Shown here in pieces: positions 9,572 to 18,987 of a stretch of 64,000 nt of DNA (the stretch's first letter is position 1; the number at the start of each line of letters is the position of its first letter). The DNA is from Deltaproteobacteria bacterium (lineage in GTDB: Bacteria > Desulfobacterota > Desulfomonilia > UBA1062). Where the stretch lies: contig WFSG01000005.1 of NCBI GenBank assembly GCA_015486075.1, forward strand, positions 62,001-126,000. The letters run 5' to 3'. Both the position numbers and the translations under genes were made by a program. The notes below the pieces were generated by a model, which was not told the DNA's origin, searched no databases, and worked only from the letters and a program-made list of their open reading frames with translations.

Positions 9572-10101
9572 ATATCCTTGCCAGCACCCAAGGCATTTAC
9601 AACGGTGTTGATATAGTTGAAGTATCCAACTATTGCCACTGCCTCTACCAGTTGCGAGTCCGTGTACCCGGACTCCCTTAGTAGGTCTAGGTCCTTTTTC
9701 ATTACCTTATAGCTGCTCCTGGCACTCTTGATACAGAACTTTAAGAGGTTTTTCTTGTGTTCCGGCAAGTCCATGGTATCCACGCCCTGCTTTATCTTTT
9801 CCACCTTATCTGCGTCAATACCTAGCATGGTGGCGATTCTCTCGTGCTCGCCAGCACACATGGTACACCCGTTTTCCAGGGATACCGCAATAGCAATCAG
9901 TTCTTTTGTCTCATAATCCAGCTCTGTTTGCGGGACAAGGAGTGTGTTTACCATTTTGTTGGTCATGCTCAGTATGTCTGGCCTTGTTGCAAGTATTCTA
10001 ACTGTCTCACCGAGCTCACCAGTGAGGGCCTTGGTTGCTTCGAACTGCCTTTTGGTAGGCTCGTCAACTGTATCAATATCGGGCAAATAGATATACGCCA
10101 T
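9568..10101 (-). CDS. Carboxymuconolactone decarboxylase / AhpD-like protein
   Basis: A small thiol peroxidase-like protein of the CMD/AhpD fold. Glu67, Cys79, Cys82 and His86 reproduce the spacing of the AhpD catalytic set (E-x11-C-x2-C-x3-H), so peroxide or disulfide chemistry is likely. It has 177 residues with no signal peptide, so it is cytoplasmic. A GGAG ribosome site lies six bases before ATG. It stands alone in its own direction, with a 319-base upstream region. The physiological substrate is unknown. Family membership is clear. Confidence 0.85.
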   Translation of the reverse strand: MAYIYLPDIDTVDEPTKRQFEATKALTGELGETVRILATRPDILSMTNKMVNTLLVPQTELDYETKELIAIAVSLENGCTMCAGEHERIATMLGIDADKVEKIKQGVDTMDLPEHKKNLLKFCIKSARSSYKVMKKDLDLLRESGYTDSQLVEAVAIVGYFNYINTVVNALGAGKDI

Positions 10102-10420
10102 GTAGTTCTCCTTCTCTCTAGTTTTTCTCTATACATCTTTTTGATAGTTTTATTATGTCCAAGCTGTTGCATTACTCCCTTTAGCATCATTTTAACAAAG
10201 CCATGTCCAAGTATGGTATACAATATATTAAATTGATAAGCGATTCAACACCGCTATTGCTAGGGACAAGCTTTTTCAAAAGAAAACCTCTTTAGGGCAT
10301 ATAGCAGAAAGGGCGGTATGATTGAACATCCATTAAAACAAGGATCCTTGCCTGAAGGCAGAATAGATCAAGAGGGGAGGCATTCGTGAGTTGTGAGGCA
10401 GGTAATAAGATTTAAGGGGT
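10102..10420. other. Intergenic region, 319 bases: possible promoter and small palindromes
   Basis: It lies downstream of the hybrid kinase and upstream of the AhpD-like gene, both on the minus strand. A weak minus-strand promoter candidate is TTGAAT at 10243-10248 and TATTGT at 10220-10225 with a 17-base spacer. A perfect 12-base palindrome CAAGGATCCTTG sits at 10339-10350 beside a short CTGCCT/AGGCAG-type inverted repeat, followed on the minus strand by TTTT. Together these could make a weak terminator for the kinase. No convincing small gene or RNA is visible. Confidence 0.35.
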
Positions 10421-13400
10421 TTACTTGTCCAGCTCTGTTCTTACTGCAAGGCCTATCTGTTCCAGGGGGTAAGGCTTTTTTATATAAGCTCCAGCGCCCA
10501 GTCTCTGGGCCTCCTTGACCAGTTCTGTTTCAGAGAAACCGCTTGCAATGATTGCCTTCTGGCCGGGATGAATTTCCAGTATTTTTTTGTAGGTTTCAAG
10601 ACCGTCAATACCGGGGTCCATTATCATGTCCAGGATCACCAAGTCTGCTGAATTGTTTTTCATATACTCAATTGCCTCTTCACCACTTGAGACAGAGGTA
10701 ACATGGTATCCTAGCTTTCTCAGCATGCCGCACGCTATTTCTCTCTGCTCCTTCATATCGTCAACAAGCAGTATTGATTCTCCATTACCCTTGTATTTAT
10801 CAATAGGAACATGGACTTTTGTTTTATCTGGTATATTTTCGGACGCAGGGAAGAAAAGGGTAAAGGTAGTTCCCTTGTTTTGCTTGCTTTTGACCTCGAT
10901 GTGACCACCATGATCCTTTACCGTTGCCCATACAACGGCCAGACCTAAGCCTGTACCACTTCTTCCCATGATTTTTTTTGTATAAAAGGGCTCGAAAATT
11001 CTCTCCATATTTTCGGGAGATATGCCCATGCCAGTGTCAGAAACCCTAAGGACTATGTAATTACCAGCCTTGATTTCATGGTCACTTTTAAGTGGATTCT
11101 CGACGCTCTTGTTCTCCGTTGATATGAAAATTTTCCCTCCTTCAGACATGGCCTCGGCTGCATTTGATACCAGGTTCATTATAACCTTGGATAACTGCAC
11201 CCGAGATCCAGAGATGTACGACAGGTCGCTCGACAAGTTGGTCTCTATCTTGACCGAAGGGTGGTATAACTGCAACTTTTCAAATTCAGGACTTTTCAGG
11301 TACTCAGATATGATATCGTTAAGGCTAATCGTGTCTTTTTTGTTAACCCCTCTCCTTGCAAGGGTCAGTAGATCTTGAACAATAGCTGCCGCCTTTTCGC
11401 CTGATTTTTGTATGGTTAGTAGAGGCTTTCTTAAAGGGCTGTCCTCGGGGATCTCCATTAATAATAGTTCAGGATAACTCACAATACCGGTGAGAATATT
11501 GTTAAGGTCATGTGCAACACCGCCGGCAAGCATTCCAATTGCCTCCATCTTTTTTGCCTGCTGTAGCTGGACCTGGAGTCTCTGTTGCTCGGTTATGTCC
11601 TTGAGCATGCCAATAATACCGGTTACATGGCCACTCTGGTTTATGTTTGGAGCCGCGCTGATTGTAAACAGGTGTATGGAACCGTCTTTGTGTATGAGAG
11701 GTGCATTGATATCCCTTATCACCTCCTTGTTATGCCTCAGGCGCCTGAAAATCTTTTTATACCTCTTTGTATCCGCCTTGGTTACAAAGTCAAGGAAAGG
11801 CCTTCCTATGAGTTCTTCCATTTTGTAGCCCAGTATCTTTTCAAATGCAGGGTTAACATAGGTTATGTATCCATCGGTTCCCAAGGTTAGAATTATGTCA
11901 GGCGAGTTTTCACTTAAAGACCTGAATCTCTCTTCGCTCTCTTTAAGAGCCCTTTTGGCCTGGATGCTTTCTGTGATGTCCCTGGCCACGCCACGGACCC
12001 CGATTGCCTTTCCATCTGTATCATAGACCAGTGAATTTCTGTACTCAATGATACGCTCCCTGCCGTCATTTGTTACAATGGCCATCAGTCCATCGTCTGT
12101 GCCGCTTGATTTTATTCTTTTGAGGTAGTCCTCGAAAAGGTGCTTGTACCTTTCGGGGATAAAGTCCTTGATATTCCGGGTATAAATATCTTGCTCGGTA
12201 TATTTATAGGTTTCCTTAAAGCCGAGATTGGTCTCTATAAAGTTGCCCTCGAGGTCATGAAAGTATAGAAAGTCTGATACGTTTTTGAAAATATCGTAGT
12301 ATTTTGTCTCTTTTTCCCTGAGCTCAATCTCTGCTTGTTTTTTCTCTGTGATATCACGCAGGAATGCGACTATCTGGCCTTTATTTGCATCGAAGCAGGT
12401 CGCGCTGATGTCAACGTCTATCAATCTTCCGTCCTTTGCCCTGTGACGGGATTCAAACCGGGCCTGGCCTTTTTCCAAGATGAATTTTAATCGCTTCCGT
12501 ACGTCCTGCTTATTTTCTATTGCCTCCACATCGGAGATGCTCATGGAAAGAAGCTCTTCACGCGTGAATCCCACCATCTTGCAATAGGAATCATTGACAT
12601 CAAGGATCCGGCCATTTTTATTACAGATCCAGAAACCATCGATACTTGTCCGTATTATGGTGGTGTATTTTTCTTCTACCTGTTTGCGCTCTGTAATGTC
12701 TCTTACTGACATGACCTCGGCAGGCCTTCCATAAAACGTAAAAGGTGCAAGGCTGACCTCGATATCTAGCTTCTCTCCTCCCTTTTTAAGCAGTCTTGCT
12801 GCATATGTCCCTGGTGAAGGATGTTCCTGAGCAATGCCCCTTGGGGAGGGAACTATGTGCTTGTAAGGTATTGATGCTAGCTCTTCAGACGTGTATCCGC
12901 TTAAGGTTTCATAGGCTGGGTTGGTGTATTTGTGCCTGCCGTTTTGGATTATGGCAATACCATCGTTTAGATGATCGGCAAGGGCCCTGTACTTCTCTTC
13001 GGAATATTGCAAGCGCTTATAGTTCAGAGAGCTATTGATTGCCAGTGCCACGAAGCCGGCAATTATAGTGAACAGGTTGATATCAGTTGTTTCAAATTTA
13101 TCCTTTTTGGGGTGGCTCAGCGTTAACACGCCTATTACTGAGTCCTGAACCATAAGCGGTACGCAAAGTAGTGCACCTATTTTTACTTTGGTTATGCTTT
13201 TAGAAAACGTCTTGGACTTGTCCACGTCCCGAACAAGCACGGGTTTTTTATGAAGTACGGCCTCTCCGGCTGTACCCTCACCCGTTGAAAATGTATATTG
13301 CACTTTGTCCCTTGAGAGTATTTTCTCTGCGTCGATGTTGTAACTTTCTCCCTCGGTATTGGTGGCTGCTACCAGGAAAAGCCTGTCTCGGTCATGATCC

Positions 13401-13651
13401 ATGAGCATTATTGAACAGTTTTTGGCAACAGTATTATTAATAATGATTTCCAGGATTGACTGGCATGTACGATTGAAATTGTTGATATGAACCAAGACGC
13501 CAGTTAATTCTCTTAATATTGAGAGTTGATTTAGCTTGTCCTCAAGTTTACTGTAGGTATCATTTATATGATCGAGTAAAAACTTTTTCTCGTCGTTGTT
13601 TGTATCTGCACTCTCCTCATGGATTCTTTTGCCTTGCATTTTATTATTCAA
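10421..13651 (-). CDS. Hybrid sensor histidine kinase (GAF, 4 PAS, HisKA, HATPase, receiver)
   Basis: A soluble 1076-residue hybrid kinase. Domain order by residue: GAF about 45-210; PAS domains about 215-325, 326-440, 447-565 and 572-690, several ending in the PAC-type DIT(E/D) junction; HisKA with phospho-accepting His714 in GGVAHDLNNI; ATPase with N830, DTGMGI and GTGLGLA boxes; receiver from about 958 with Asp1008 and Lys1059. No membrane segment is seen, so it senses an intracellular signal. The TTG start at 13651 follows GGAGG by three bases and overlaps the HDOD gene; ATG 13639 is an alternative. The ligand is unknown. Confidence 0.9.
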   Translation of the reverse strand: MNNKMQGKRIHEESADTNNDEKKFLLDHINDTYSKLEDKLNQLSILRELTGVLVHINNFNRTCQSILEIIINNTVAKNCSIMLMDHDRDRLFLVAATNTEGESYNIDAEKILSRDKVQYTFSTGEGTAGEAVLHKKPVLVRDVDKSKTFSKSITKVKIGALLCVPLMVQDSVIGVLTLSHPKKDKFETTDINLFTIIAGFVALAINSSLNYKRLQYSEEKYRALADHLNDGIAIIQNGRHKYTNPAYETLSGYTSEELASIPYKHIVPSPRGIAQEHPSPGTYAARLLKKGGEKLDIEVSLAPFTFYGRPAEVMSVRDITERKQVEEKYTTIIRTSIDGFWICNKNGRILDVNDSYCKMVGFTREELLSMSISDVEAIENKQDVRKRLKFILEKGQARFESRHRAKDGRLIDVDISATCFDANKGQIVAFLRDITEKKQAEIELREKETKYYDIFKNVSDFLYFHDLEGNFIETNLGFKETYKYTEQDIYTRNIKDFIPERYKHLFEDYLKRIKSSGTDDGLMAIVTNDGRERIIEYRNSLVYDTDGKAIGVRGVARDITESIQAKRALKESEERFRSLSENSPDIILTLGTDGYITYVNPAFEKILGYKMEELIGRPFLDFVTKADTKRYKKIFRRLRHNKEVIRDINAPLIHKDGSIHLFTISAAPNINQSGHVTGIIGMLKDITEQQRLQVQLQQAKKMEAIGMLAGGVAHDLNNILTGIVSYPELLLMEIPEDSPLRKPLLTIQKSGEKAAAIVQDLLTLARRGVNKKDTISLNDIISEYLKSPEFEKLQLYHPSVKIETNLSSDLSYISGSRVQLSKVIMNLVSNAAEAMSEGGKIFISTENKSVENPLKSDHEIKAGNYIVLRVSDTGMGISPENMERIFEPFYTKKIMGRSGTGLGLAVVWATVKDHGGHIEVKSKQNKGTTFTLFFPASENIPDKTKVHVPIDKYKGNGESILLVDDMKEQREIACGMLRKLGYHVTSVSSGEEAIEYMKNNSADLVILDMIMDPGIDGLETYKKILEIHPGQKAIIASGFSETELVKEAQRLGAGAYIKKPYPLEQIGLAVRTELDK

Positions 13652-14504
13652 TGGCCTCCAGGAAATATTCTATATTGTGCTCTTCATGCTTTAACGTTCT
13701 TGTGAGTGGCAGTATATCATCGGAACACATGCCTATGCTTGCTAGAATCTTGTTGTCTTTTTTTACCTTCTGGTTTCCACTATTGCCTATGTAGGCCTGG
13801 TGGCATATGAAGTCTGCCGTGCTTAGTACCATGGCCATGTGCTTGAATTTGCCTGGGCAAGTATGTGGTTCATGGTGGTACCGGATGGGTTCTATGATGC
13901 GGGAGGGGAACTTCCAGTGCTCCATTATAGAACCGGCCAGTTCTGCATGGTCCATGCCCATGCCATCTTTTTCTAGCTCGTTGAGAGCTTGATTGTTGAT
14001 TGATGCTTTTTCCAGTATACCTGCATACTCGTCGGGAAAGTATATAGAGAATATAACCTTGCCGAGGTCATGCAGGAGCCCGATTAACATGGTTGACTCG
14101 TCTGCTTTCTTACCTGTTTTGTCCAGTATTATTTTTGACGCAAATCCCGTTCCTATTGAGTGTTTCCAAAGCGCTTTCATGTCCATGAGCGTGTTTTTGG
14201 GTAGTGATGTTATCACGCCTGTTGCCAAGGCGAGGGATATAACCTCTCGGAAGCCTATTACCACTATGGCCCGGCTTATGGAGTCGATCTTGCTAGACAT
14301 CCCGTAATAAGGGGAATTGGCTATCTTGAGTACACGGGCTGAGATTGCTTGGTCTTTCGTGATAAACCCGGCCAGGTCCCTAGCCGAGGTGTTTTTGTCT
14401 CTGGCGGTTGCAATGATGTTGTTCATAACCACGGGCAACGTAGGAAGCTTTGTCTTTTTGTCTCTTACAAGATCAGTTATATCCTGTTTGCTTGGCAAAG
14501 GCAT
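13644..14504 (-). CDS. HDOD domain signalling protein
   Basis: A 286-residue protein made mostly of an HDOD domain, a degenerate HD-phosphohydrolase relative found in bacterial signalling proteins. Typical segments are LPTLPVVMNNII at the start, ITKDQAISARVLKIANSPYYG and LLHDLGKVIF. AAGGAG precedes the ATG by two bases. It overlaps the downstream hybrid kinase by eight bases, so the two are translated together and probably share a pathway. A partner or output cannot be read from sequence. Confidence 0.85.
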   Translation of the reverse strand: MPLPSKQDITDLVRDKKTKLPTLPVVMNNIIATARDKNTSARDLAGFITKDQAISARVLKIANSPYYGMSSKIDSISRAIVVIGFREVISLALATGVITSLPKNTLMDMKALWKHSIGTGFASKIILDKTGKKADESTMLIGLLHDLGKVIFSIYFPDEYAGILEKASINNQALNELEKDGMGMDHAELAGSIMEHWKFPSRIIEPIRYHHEPHTCPGKFKHMAMVLSTADFICHQAYIGNSGNQKVKKDNKILASIGMCSDDILPLTRTLKHEEHNIEYFLEAIE

Positions 14505-14665
14505 TTCTCCTTGTTCCTGTTACCTCTTGCTTTTTGTTAACTTTATCACCCTTAGCCTGGATAATACGAGCATAGCTTCATTGATTGTATCGGAATATCT
14601 TATAGGAAAGATTAGTTTTATAAAGGACATATGATATGAGAACTTTTTGTTTAAAGTAACGGGGC

Positions 14666-14693
14666 TTGACTTGGGGAATAATACCGTCATACT
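14666..14693 (+). promoter_or_regulatory. Candidate sigma70 promoter for the biotin carboxylase gene
   Basis: TTGACT (14666-14671) and CATACT (14688-14693) are separated by 16 bases. The predicted start of transcription, near 14700, is only about three bases before the ATG at 14703. No ribosome-binding site is visible there, so the message may be nearly leaderless. This is a pattern match only. Confidence 0.4.
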
Positions 14694-14702
14694 AGTAGCA
14701 TT

Positions 14703-16037
14703 ATGAAGAGGATCTTGATTGCCGATAGGGGAGAGGTTGCCTTGAGGGTGATCAGAACAGTGAAAGAACTTGGCATCGAAGCCATAGTTGTGTACTCGGA
14801 GGCTGACTCTGACATGCGTTACTTGAGGTATGCCGACGAGAAGGTGCAGATAGGTCCGACACATCCTGCAAAGAGTTACCTCAACATGGAAGCAATTATG
14901 AGTGCTGCCCTTACCTGGAAGGCAAATGCCATACATCCGGGATATGGCTTCCTTGCGGAAAATCCCATGTTTGCTTCCTGGTGCGAGGAAAACGGCATAG
15001 TGTTCATAGGCCCGTCCAGCGTGATACTTAGGATTATTGCCAACAAGGCAAGGGCAAAGGACTTGGCTGCGTCCATAGGAGTGCCAACCATCCCTGGTTC
15101 ATTTGGTGAGGTGGATACCGTTGAAGAAGCACTTGTAATGGCCAGGGATATAGGTATGCCCGTTATGCTAAAGTCCCTGTATGGCGGTGGGGGTAGGGGT
15201 ATGAGGGTAGCGAATGACGAGGGTCAGTTGCGCTCACTGTTTGCTAGGGTCCAGTCCGAGGCCCAGGCAGCCTTTGGAAAGTCGGGTGTATACATAGAGC
15301 ACTACATAAGTGCCCCTCGGCACCTAGAGGTCCAGGTGATGGCAGACGAGTTTGGCAACATTCAAATCCTTGGCGATAGGGAATGCTCCATACAGAGGAG
15401 ACATCAGAAGATAATAGAAGAAGCTCCTATCCCAAATATCGATGAGACTGCAAGGGAAAAACTATGGCTGTGGGCAAGGCAGATAATGGAAGCCATAGAG
15501 TTCAGGGGCTTGGGCACAGTTGAATTTCTCATGGACCAGTTAGGTAATATCTACTTTATGGAGATTAATGGCAGGCTTCAGGTAGAACACCCGGTAACAG
15601 AAATGATAACAGGTATGGATATGGTGAGACAGCAGATATTGATAGCTGCTGGTGCGCATCTCGACGAAAAGGCGCCAACCCTGCACGGTCATGCCATTGA
15701 GTGCAGGGTTAATGCAGAAGACCCATCGAGAAACTTCATGCCTACCACTGGGGTCATAAGACAGGTCTTCCTGCCGGGGGGGCCTGGTGTGAGGGTGGAT
15801 ACCCACATCTTCCCTGGTTGCGAGATAACATCTTACTATGATCCTCTCCTTGTAAAGCTTATTGCATACAATACAACTAGGAAAGGTGCCATAAAGAGGA
15901 TGCTGAGAATGCTGGACGAGACCGTTATACAGGGTATTACAACGAACAAGGATTTCCTCCACCAGTTGCTGCTTAACCCCAAATTTTACAATGGAAATGG
16001 CGATACATCCCTGGTGAGTGCTGTACTCGAGCAATAG
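14703..16037 (+). CDS. Biotin carboxylase (AccC / pyruvate carboxylase A-like)
   Basis: An ATP-grasp enzyme that carboxylates biotin on a carrier protein, using bicarbonate and ATP. Signatures include ILIADRGEVALRVIRT at the N terminus, HPGYGFLAEN, the glycine-rich ATP loop GGGGRGMR, ECSIQRRHQK and a VEHPVTEM segment. The last is preceded by EINGRLQ rather than the usual EMNTRLQ. The 444-residue length suits a stand-alone biotin carboxylase. No carrier protein or carboxyltransferase gene is adjacent. It could serve acetyl-CoA, pyruvate or another acyl-CoA carboxylase. Confidence 0.9.
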   Translation: MKRILIADRGEVALRVIRTVKELGIEAIVVYSEADSDMRYLRYADEKVQIGPTHPAKSYLNMEAIMSAALTWKANAIHPGYGFLAENPMFASWCEENGIVFIGPSSVILRIIANKARAKDLAASIGVPTIPGSFGEVDTVEEALVMARDIGMPVMLKSLYGGGGRGMRVANDEGQLRSLFARVQSEAQAAFGKSGVYIEHYISAPRHLEVQVMADEFGNIQILGDRECSIQRRHQKIIEEAPIPNIDETAREKLWLWARQIMEAIEFRGLGTVEFLMDQLGNIYFMEINGRLQVEHPVTEMITGMDMVRQQILIAAGAHLDEKAPTLHGHAIECRVNAEDPSRNFMPTTGVIRQVFLPGGPGVRVDTHIFPGCEITSYYDPLLVKLIAYNTTRKGAIKRMLRMLDETVIQGITTNKDFLHQLLLNPKFYNGNGDTSLVSAVLEQ

Positions 16038-16064
16038 GCTTTACCAGGTCGCGGATTCTAGCAC

Positions 16065-17207
16065 ATGGCCCATAGAAAACTTTTCGTTGTTTCGTTAATC
16101 GGCTTTGTGGTGTTGCTTGGCGTAGGCATAGTGGTTCCCATTCTTCCCTTGTACGCTAAGGATCTGGGGGCAAGTGCATTTCAGATAGGTCTTATATTTG
16201 CAAGCTTTTCCCTAAGCAAAACCATATTTACCCCTATCATAGGAAACCTTTCTGACATTACGGGCAGGAAAAGGCTCATCATAATGGGTCTTGCTTCATA
16301 CACAGTGGTAGCTCTGATGTACGTGCTTGCAACAGGCCCTGTAACGCTCATAGTCATACGCTCCATACACGGCATTGCATCGGCATTCATCCTGCCAGTT
16401 GCCATGTCATATGCAGGCATTATTGCAGAAAAAGGAGAGGAAGGCCTTTTCATGGGCACTTTTAACATGGCCCTTTTTATAGGGATGGGGTCAGGACCAT
16501 TTATAGGAGGTGCATTGACCAAGTTTTTTGGCATAGATACTGCCTTCTATGCATTGTCTCTTCTTTCTCTTCTAGCGCTTATCATTACGTGGGGCATGCT
16601 TCCTGTTGCAAACCATCTAAGCCTGGGACATGAAACTAGCAAGTCGCAATCCCTTGGCATTGTATTTAAATCACGTATGATGAAGGGTCTTCTTGTCTCA
16701 AGACTGATAAACGCTATAGGCAGGGGCGGTTTGCTAGCATTCCTACCCCTGCTTGCAACTGCAAGGGGTATAGGTAAGGCCGAGGTTGGTCTTCTTATAT
16801 CTGTAACAGTCTTTACAACAGGCTTACTCCAGAGGCCATTTGGCAGGCTGGCGAATGACAAGAACACTGTATGCATGGTGGTTGCAGGGTCTATCTTGGG
16901 GGGGCTAACCTTTGCTGGTTTGCCTCTTGGCAGGGGATTCTGGTCTTTCATGGGTATTGCCTCCCTTATGGGCCTTGGTGGGGCCATATCCATACCCGCG
17001 ATATCAGCAATGGCAGTGAACGAGGGCAGAATTTTAGGTATGGGCAAAACCATGGGTTTCCTTGATACGGCAAGGAGCCTCGGCATGATAGTTGGCCCTG
17101 TTATAGCGGGTGCCGTGATGTCAACGATGGGCATTGATAGTGTATTCTACACCGGGGGTATCCTTATCATGGCTGGTGTGGTGGTATTTCTGTTTTATGT
17201 GAGGTAA
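16065..17207 (+). CDS. MFS transporter
   Basis: An inner-membrane protein of 380 residues with about twelve hydrophobic helices. The GNLSDITGRKRLI segment after the second helix is the typical major facilitator loop motif (G-x-x-x-D-x-x-G-R-K/R-R). This pattern resembles drug/H+ antiporters or sugar-efflux proteins, but the substrate cannot be assigned. It starts 27 bases after the biotin carboxylase. Its 3' end overlaps the convergent AIR-synthase-like gene by 41 bases, which is unusually long. Confidence 0.85.
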   Translation: MAHRKLFVVSLIGFVVLLGVGIVVPILPLYAKDLGASAFQIGLIFASFSLSKTIFTPIIGNLSDITGRKRLIIMGLASYTVVALMYVLATGPVTLIVIRSIHGIASAFILPVAMSYAGIIAEKGEEGLFMGTFNMALFIGMGSGPFIGGALTKFFGIDTAFYALSLLSLLALIITWGMLPVANHLSLGHETSKSQSLGIVFKSRMMKGLLVSRLINAIGRGGLLAFLPLLATARGIGKAEVGLLISVTVFTTGLLQRPFGRLANDKNTVCMVVAGSILGGLTFAGLPLGRGFWSFMGIASLMGLGGAISIPAISAMAVNEGRILGMGKTMGFLDTARSLGMIVGPVIAGAVMSTMGIDSVFYTGGILIMAGVVVFLFYVR

Positions 17208-18216
17208 AGGCCTTGGTTATCTCGTCTCTAGGAAATTCCGGCAAATTAAGTTCCTTTCCGTCCCTGTGAAGTATGCACTTTTTATCGCTCCTAACATACC
17301 CTATTATGCTACCTTTTATTGATGCAGCTTGCCATGCATCCAGAATGTCACTTGCACTTTCACTGCTGCAGCATACAATTAGGGCACCAGAAGATATGGC
17401 ACCGAGGGGATCCATGTTAAACTGCCCGAGTATATCTTCAGCATGTTCTATGATGGGTATCTTATCCATGTACACTTCTAGTCCGTAACCGCAAGCCCTT
17501 GCTATCTCTAAGAGCCCTGTTGCAATACCACCTTCAGTAGGATCATGCATTGCAGTGACCTCTCCATTTTCCAGGGCTATCCTTGCATCTCTCAACACGC
17601 TTATGCCTGGGTTCTTTACAAGGTCCCTTGCCTTCGTTAGCGTGGGCCCGTCAAGCTTCAACAGGCCTGCTTTCTCCCTTGCCAGGATGGATAGGGCCTC
17701 TATGGGAATGCCCTTTGATAGAAGCAATACATCTCCCGGCTTGGCCCCTGATGTCCTTACTATCTTGCCAGACGGGCTGTAACCCACCATGAATCCCGCT
17801 GCTATGGGCCTGTCTATGCCATGTGTTATCTCGGTATGGCCACCTACAAGAGATATGCCATATTCCTTACAGGCAATTATAATCTCTTTGAATATACCTT
17901 CTGCCATGGAATAGGTTGTCTTTGCTTCAGGAAGCAGTAGGCTTACCAAAAGATATCGTGGAATGCCTCCCATGCAGGCGATATCATTAGAGTTTACTGC
18001 TATTAGATAATTTGCTAGGTCTTTGGTGGTAAACGTTATCGGATCAGTCTTCAGTATAATGGTCTTGCTACCCAGCCTCAAGACCGTTGCATCCACTCCT
18101 ACCCCGGGCCCCACGAGCACATCTGGATCGTTCCTGGGGATCTGCTTCAGAAGATGATCGAGTAAGTCCATGGGAAGCTTGCCAACAGGTAGTATGTCTT
18201 CTTTACTTTGTTTCAT
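17167..18216 (-). CDS. AIR synthase-related protein (HypE/PurM/SelD superfamily)
   Basis: A 349-residue ATP-binding protein of the PurM/HypE fold. Family features are VGPGVGVDATVLRLG near the N terminus, NDIACMGGIPRYLL, GGHTEITHGI and MHDPTEGGIATGL. It lacks the C-terminal Pro-Arg-Ile-Cys tail that HypE needs to carry the thiocyanate/cyanide group, and no hyp or hydrogenase gene is nearby. It is therefore probably not a hydrogenase maturase. It overlaps folE2 by 14 bases, so it belongs to the folE2-queD transcript. The small-molecule substrate is unknown. Confidence 0.8.
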   Translation of the reverse strand: MKQSKEDILPVGKLPMDLLDHLLKQIPRNDPDVLVGPGVGVDATVLRLGSKTIILKTDPITFTTKDLANYLIAVNSNDIACMGGIPRYLLVSLLLPEAKTTYSMAEGIFKEIIIACKEYGISLVGGHTEITHGIDRPIAAGFMVGYSPSGKIVRTSGAKPGDVLLLSKGIPIEALSILAREKAGLLKLDGPTLTKARDLVKNPGISVLRDARIALENGEVTAMHDPTEGGIATGLLEIARACGYGLEVYMDKIPIIEHAEDILGQFNMDPLGAISSGALIVCCSSESASDILDAWQAASIKGSIIGYVRSDKKCILHRDGKELNLPEFPRDEITKAFTSHKTEIPPHQP

Positions 18217-18982
18217 GTGGCTTGCTTTCTATATAGGCATATACGTTATGGTTGTGTATGCTCTCAAAGTTTTCTGCCTCAACGCTATACCAGGAAAACT
18301 CTTTTTTCTTCTCAAGCATGGATGCCACTTCCCTTACGACATCCTCTACGAACATTGGATGGTCGTAGGCATATTCTGTCACGTACTTCTCGTCAGGGCG
18401 CTTTAGGATGGGATATACCGGGGAAGAAGCACATTCCTCCACTATGGCTATAAGGTCCTCTATCCAGAAGAAACTATTGTAACGTACCACAACGCTTACT
18501 ATACTTCTTTGGTTATGTGCTCCATTATCGCTTATTTCTTTAGAGCATGGACACAGCGTTTGAACAGGCACTTTTACCCCCACCCTGAAATCTTTTTTCT
18601 CCCCTACGGTACCGATGAGTTTGCATCCGTACTCCATGAGTCCCACAGCACCTGTAACAGGAGCCTTTTTTTCTATGAAATAAGGAAAGCTTATCTCCAA
18701 ATGGGCGCTTGAAGCACCCAGTGTCCTTTTGATCTCTTCCAGTATGTGTTCGAACTTCCTTATGTGTATCTCCTGCCTATACTCGTTTAAGACCTCGATG
18801 AACCTGCTCATGTGCGTTCCCTTGAACTCGCGGGGCAGGTCCACGTATATGTTCAGAGACGCCACTGTGTGCTGATATTTCCTTGCCTTGTCCAGGACTA
18901 CTATCGGGTACTTGAGGCCCTTTACACCTACCTTGTTTATGTACAGGGGGTGTTCGGGCTTTTGCCTCTGTACGTCTTTCAT
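18203..18982 (-). CDS. folE2: GTP cyclohydrolase IB (FolE2)
   Basis: Makes 7,8-dihydroneopterin triphosphate from GTP, the entry point to folate and to queuosine. It is the metal-flexible type IB enzyme, not zinc-dependent FolE. The family motif VPVQTLCPCSKEIS includes Cys144 and Cys146, followed by GAHNQRS. At 259 residues it is normal length. It sits five bases after queD on the same strand, so its main role here is probably to feed QueD with substrate for preQ0. Confidence 0.93.
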   Translation of the reverse strand: MKDVQRQKPEHPLYINKVGVKGLKYPIVVLDKARKYQHTVASLNIYVDLPREFKGTHMSRFIEVLNEYRQEIHIRKFEHILEEIKRTLGASSAHLEISFPYFIEKKAPVTGAVGLMEYGCKLIGTVGEKKDFRVGVKVPVQTLCPCSKEISDNGAHNQRSIVSVVVRYNSFFWIEDLIAIVEECASSPVYPILKRPDEKYVTEYAYDHPMFVEDVVREVASMLEKKKEFSWYSVEAENFESIHNHNVYAYIESKPHETK

Positions 18983-18987
18983 TTAGA

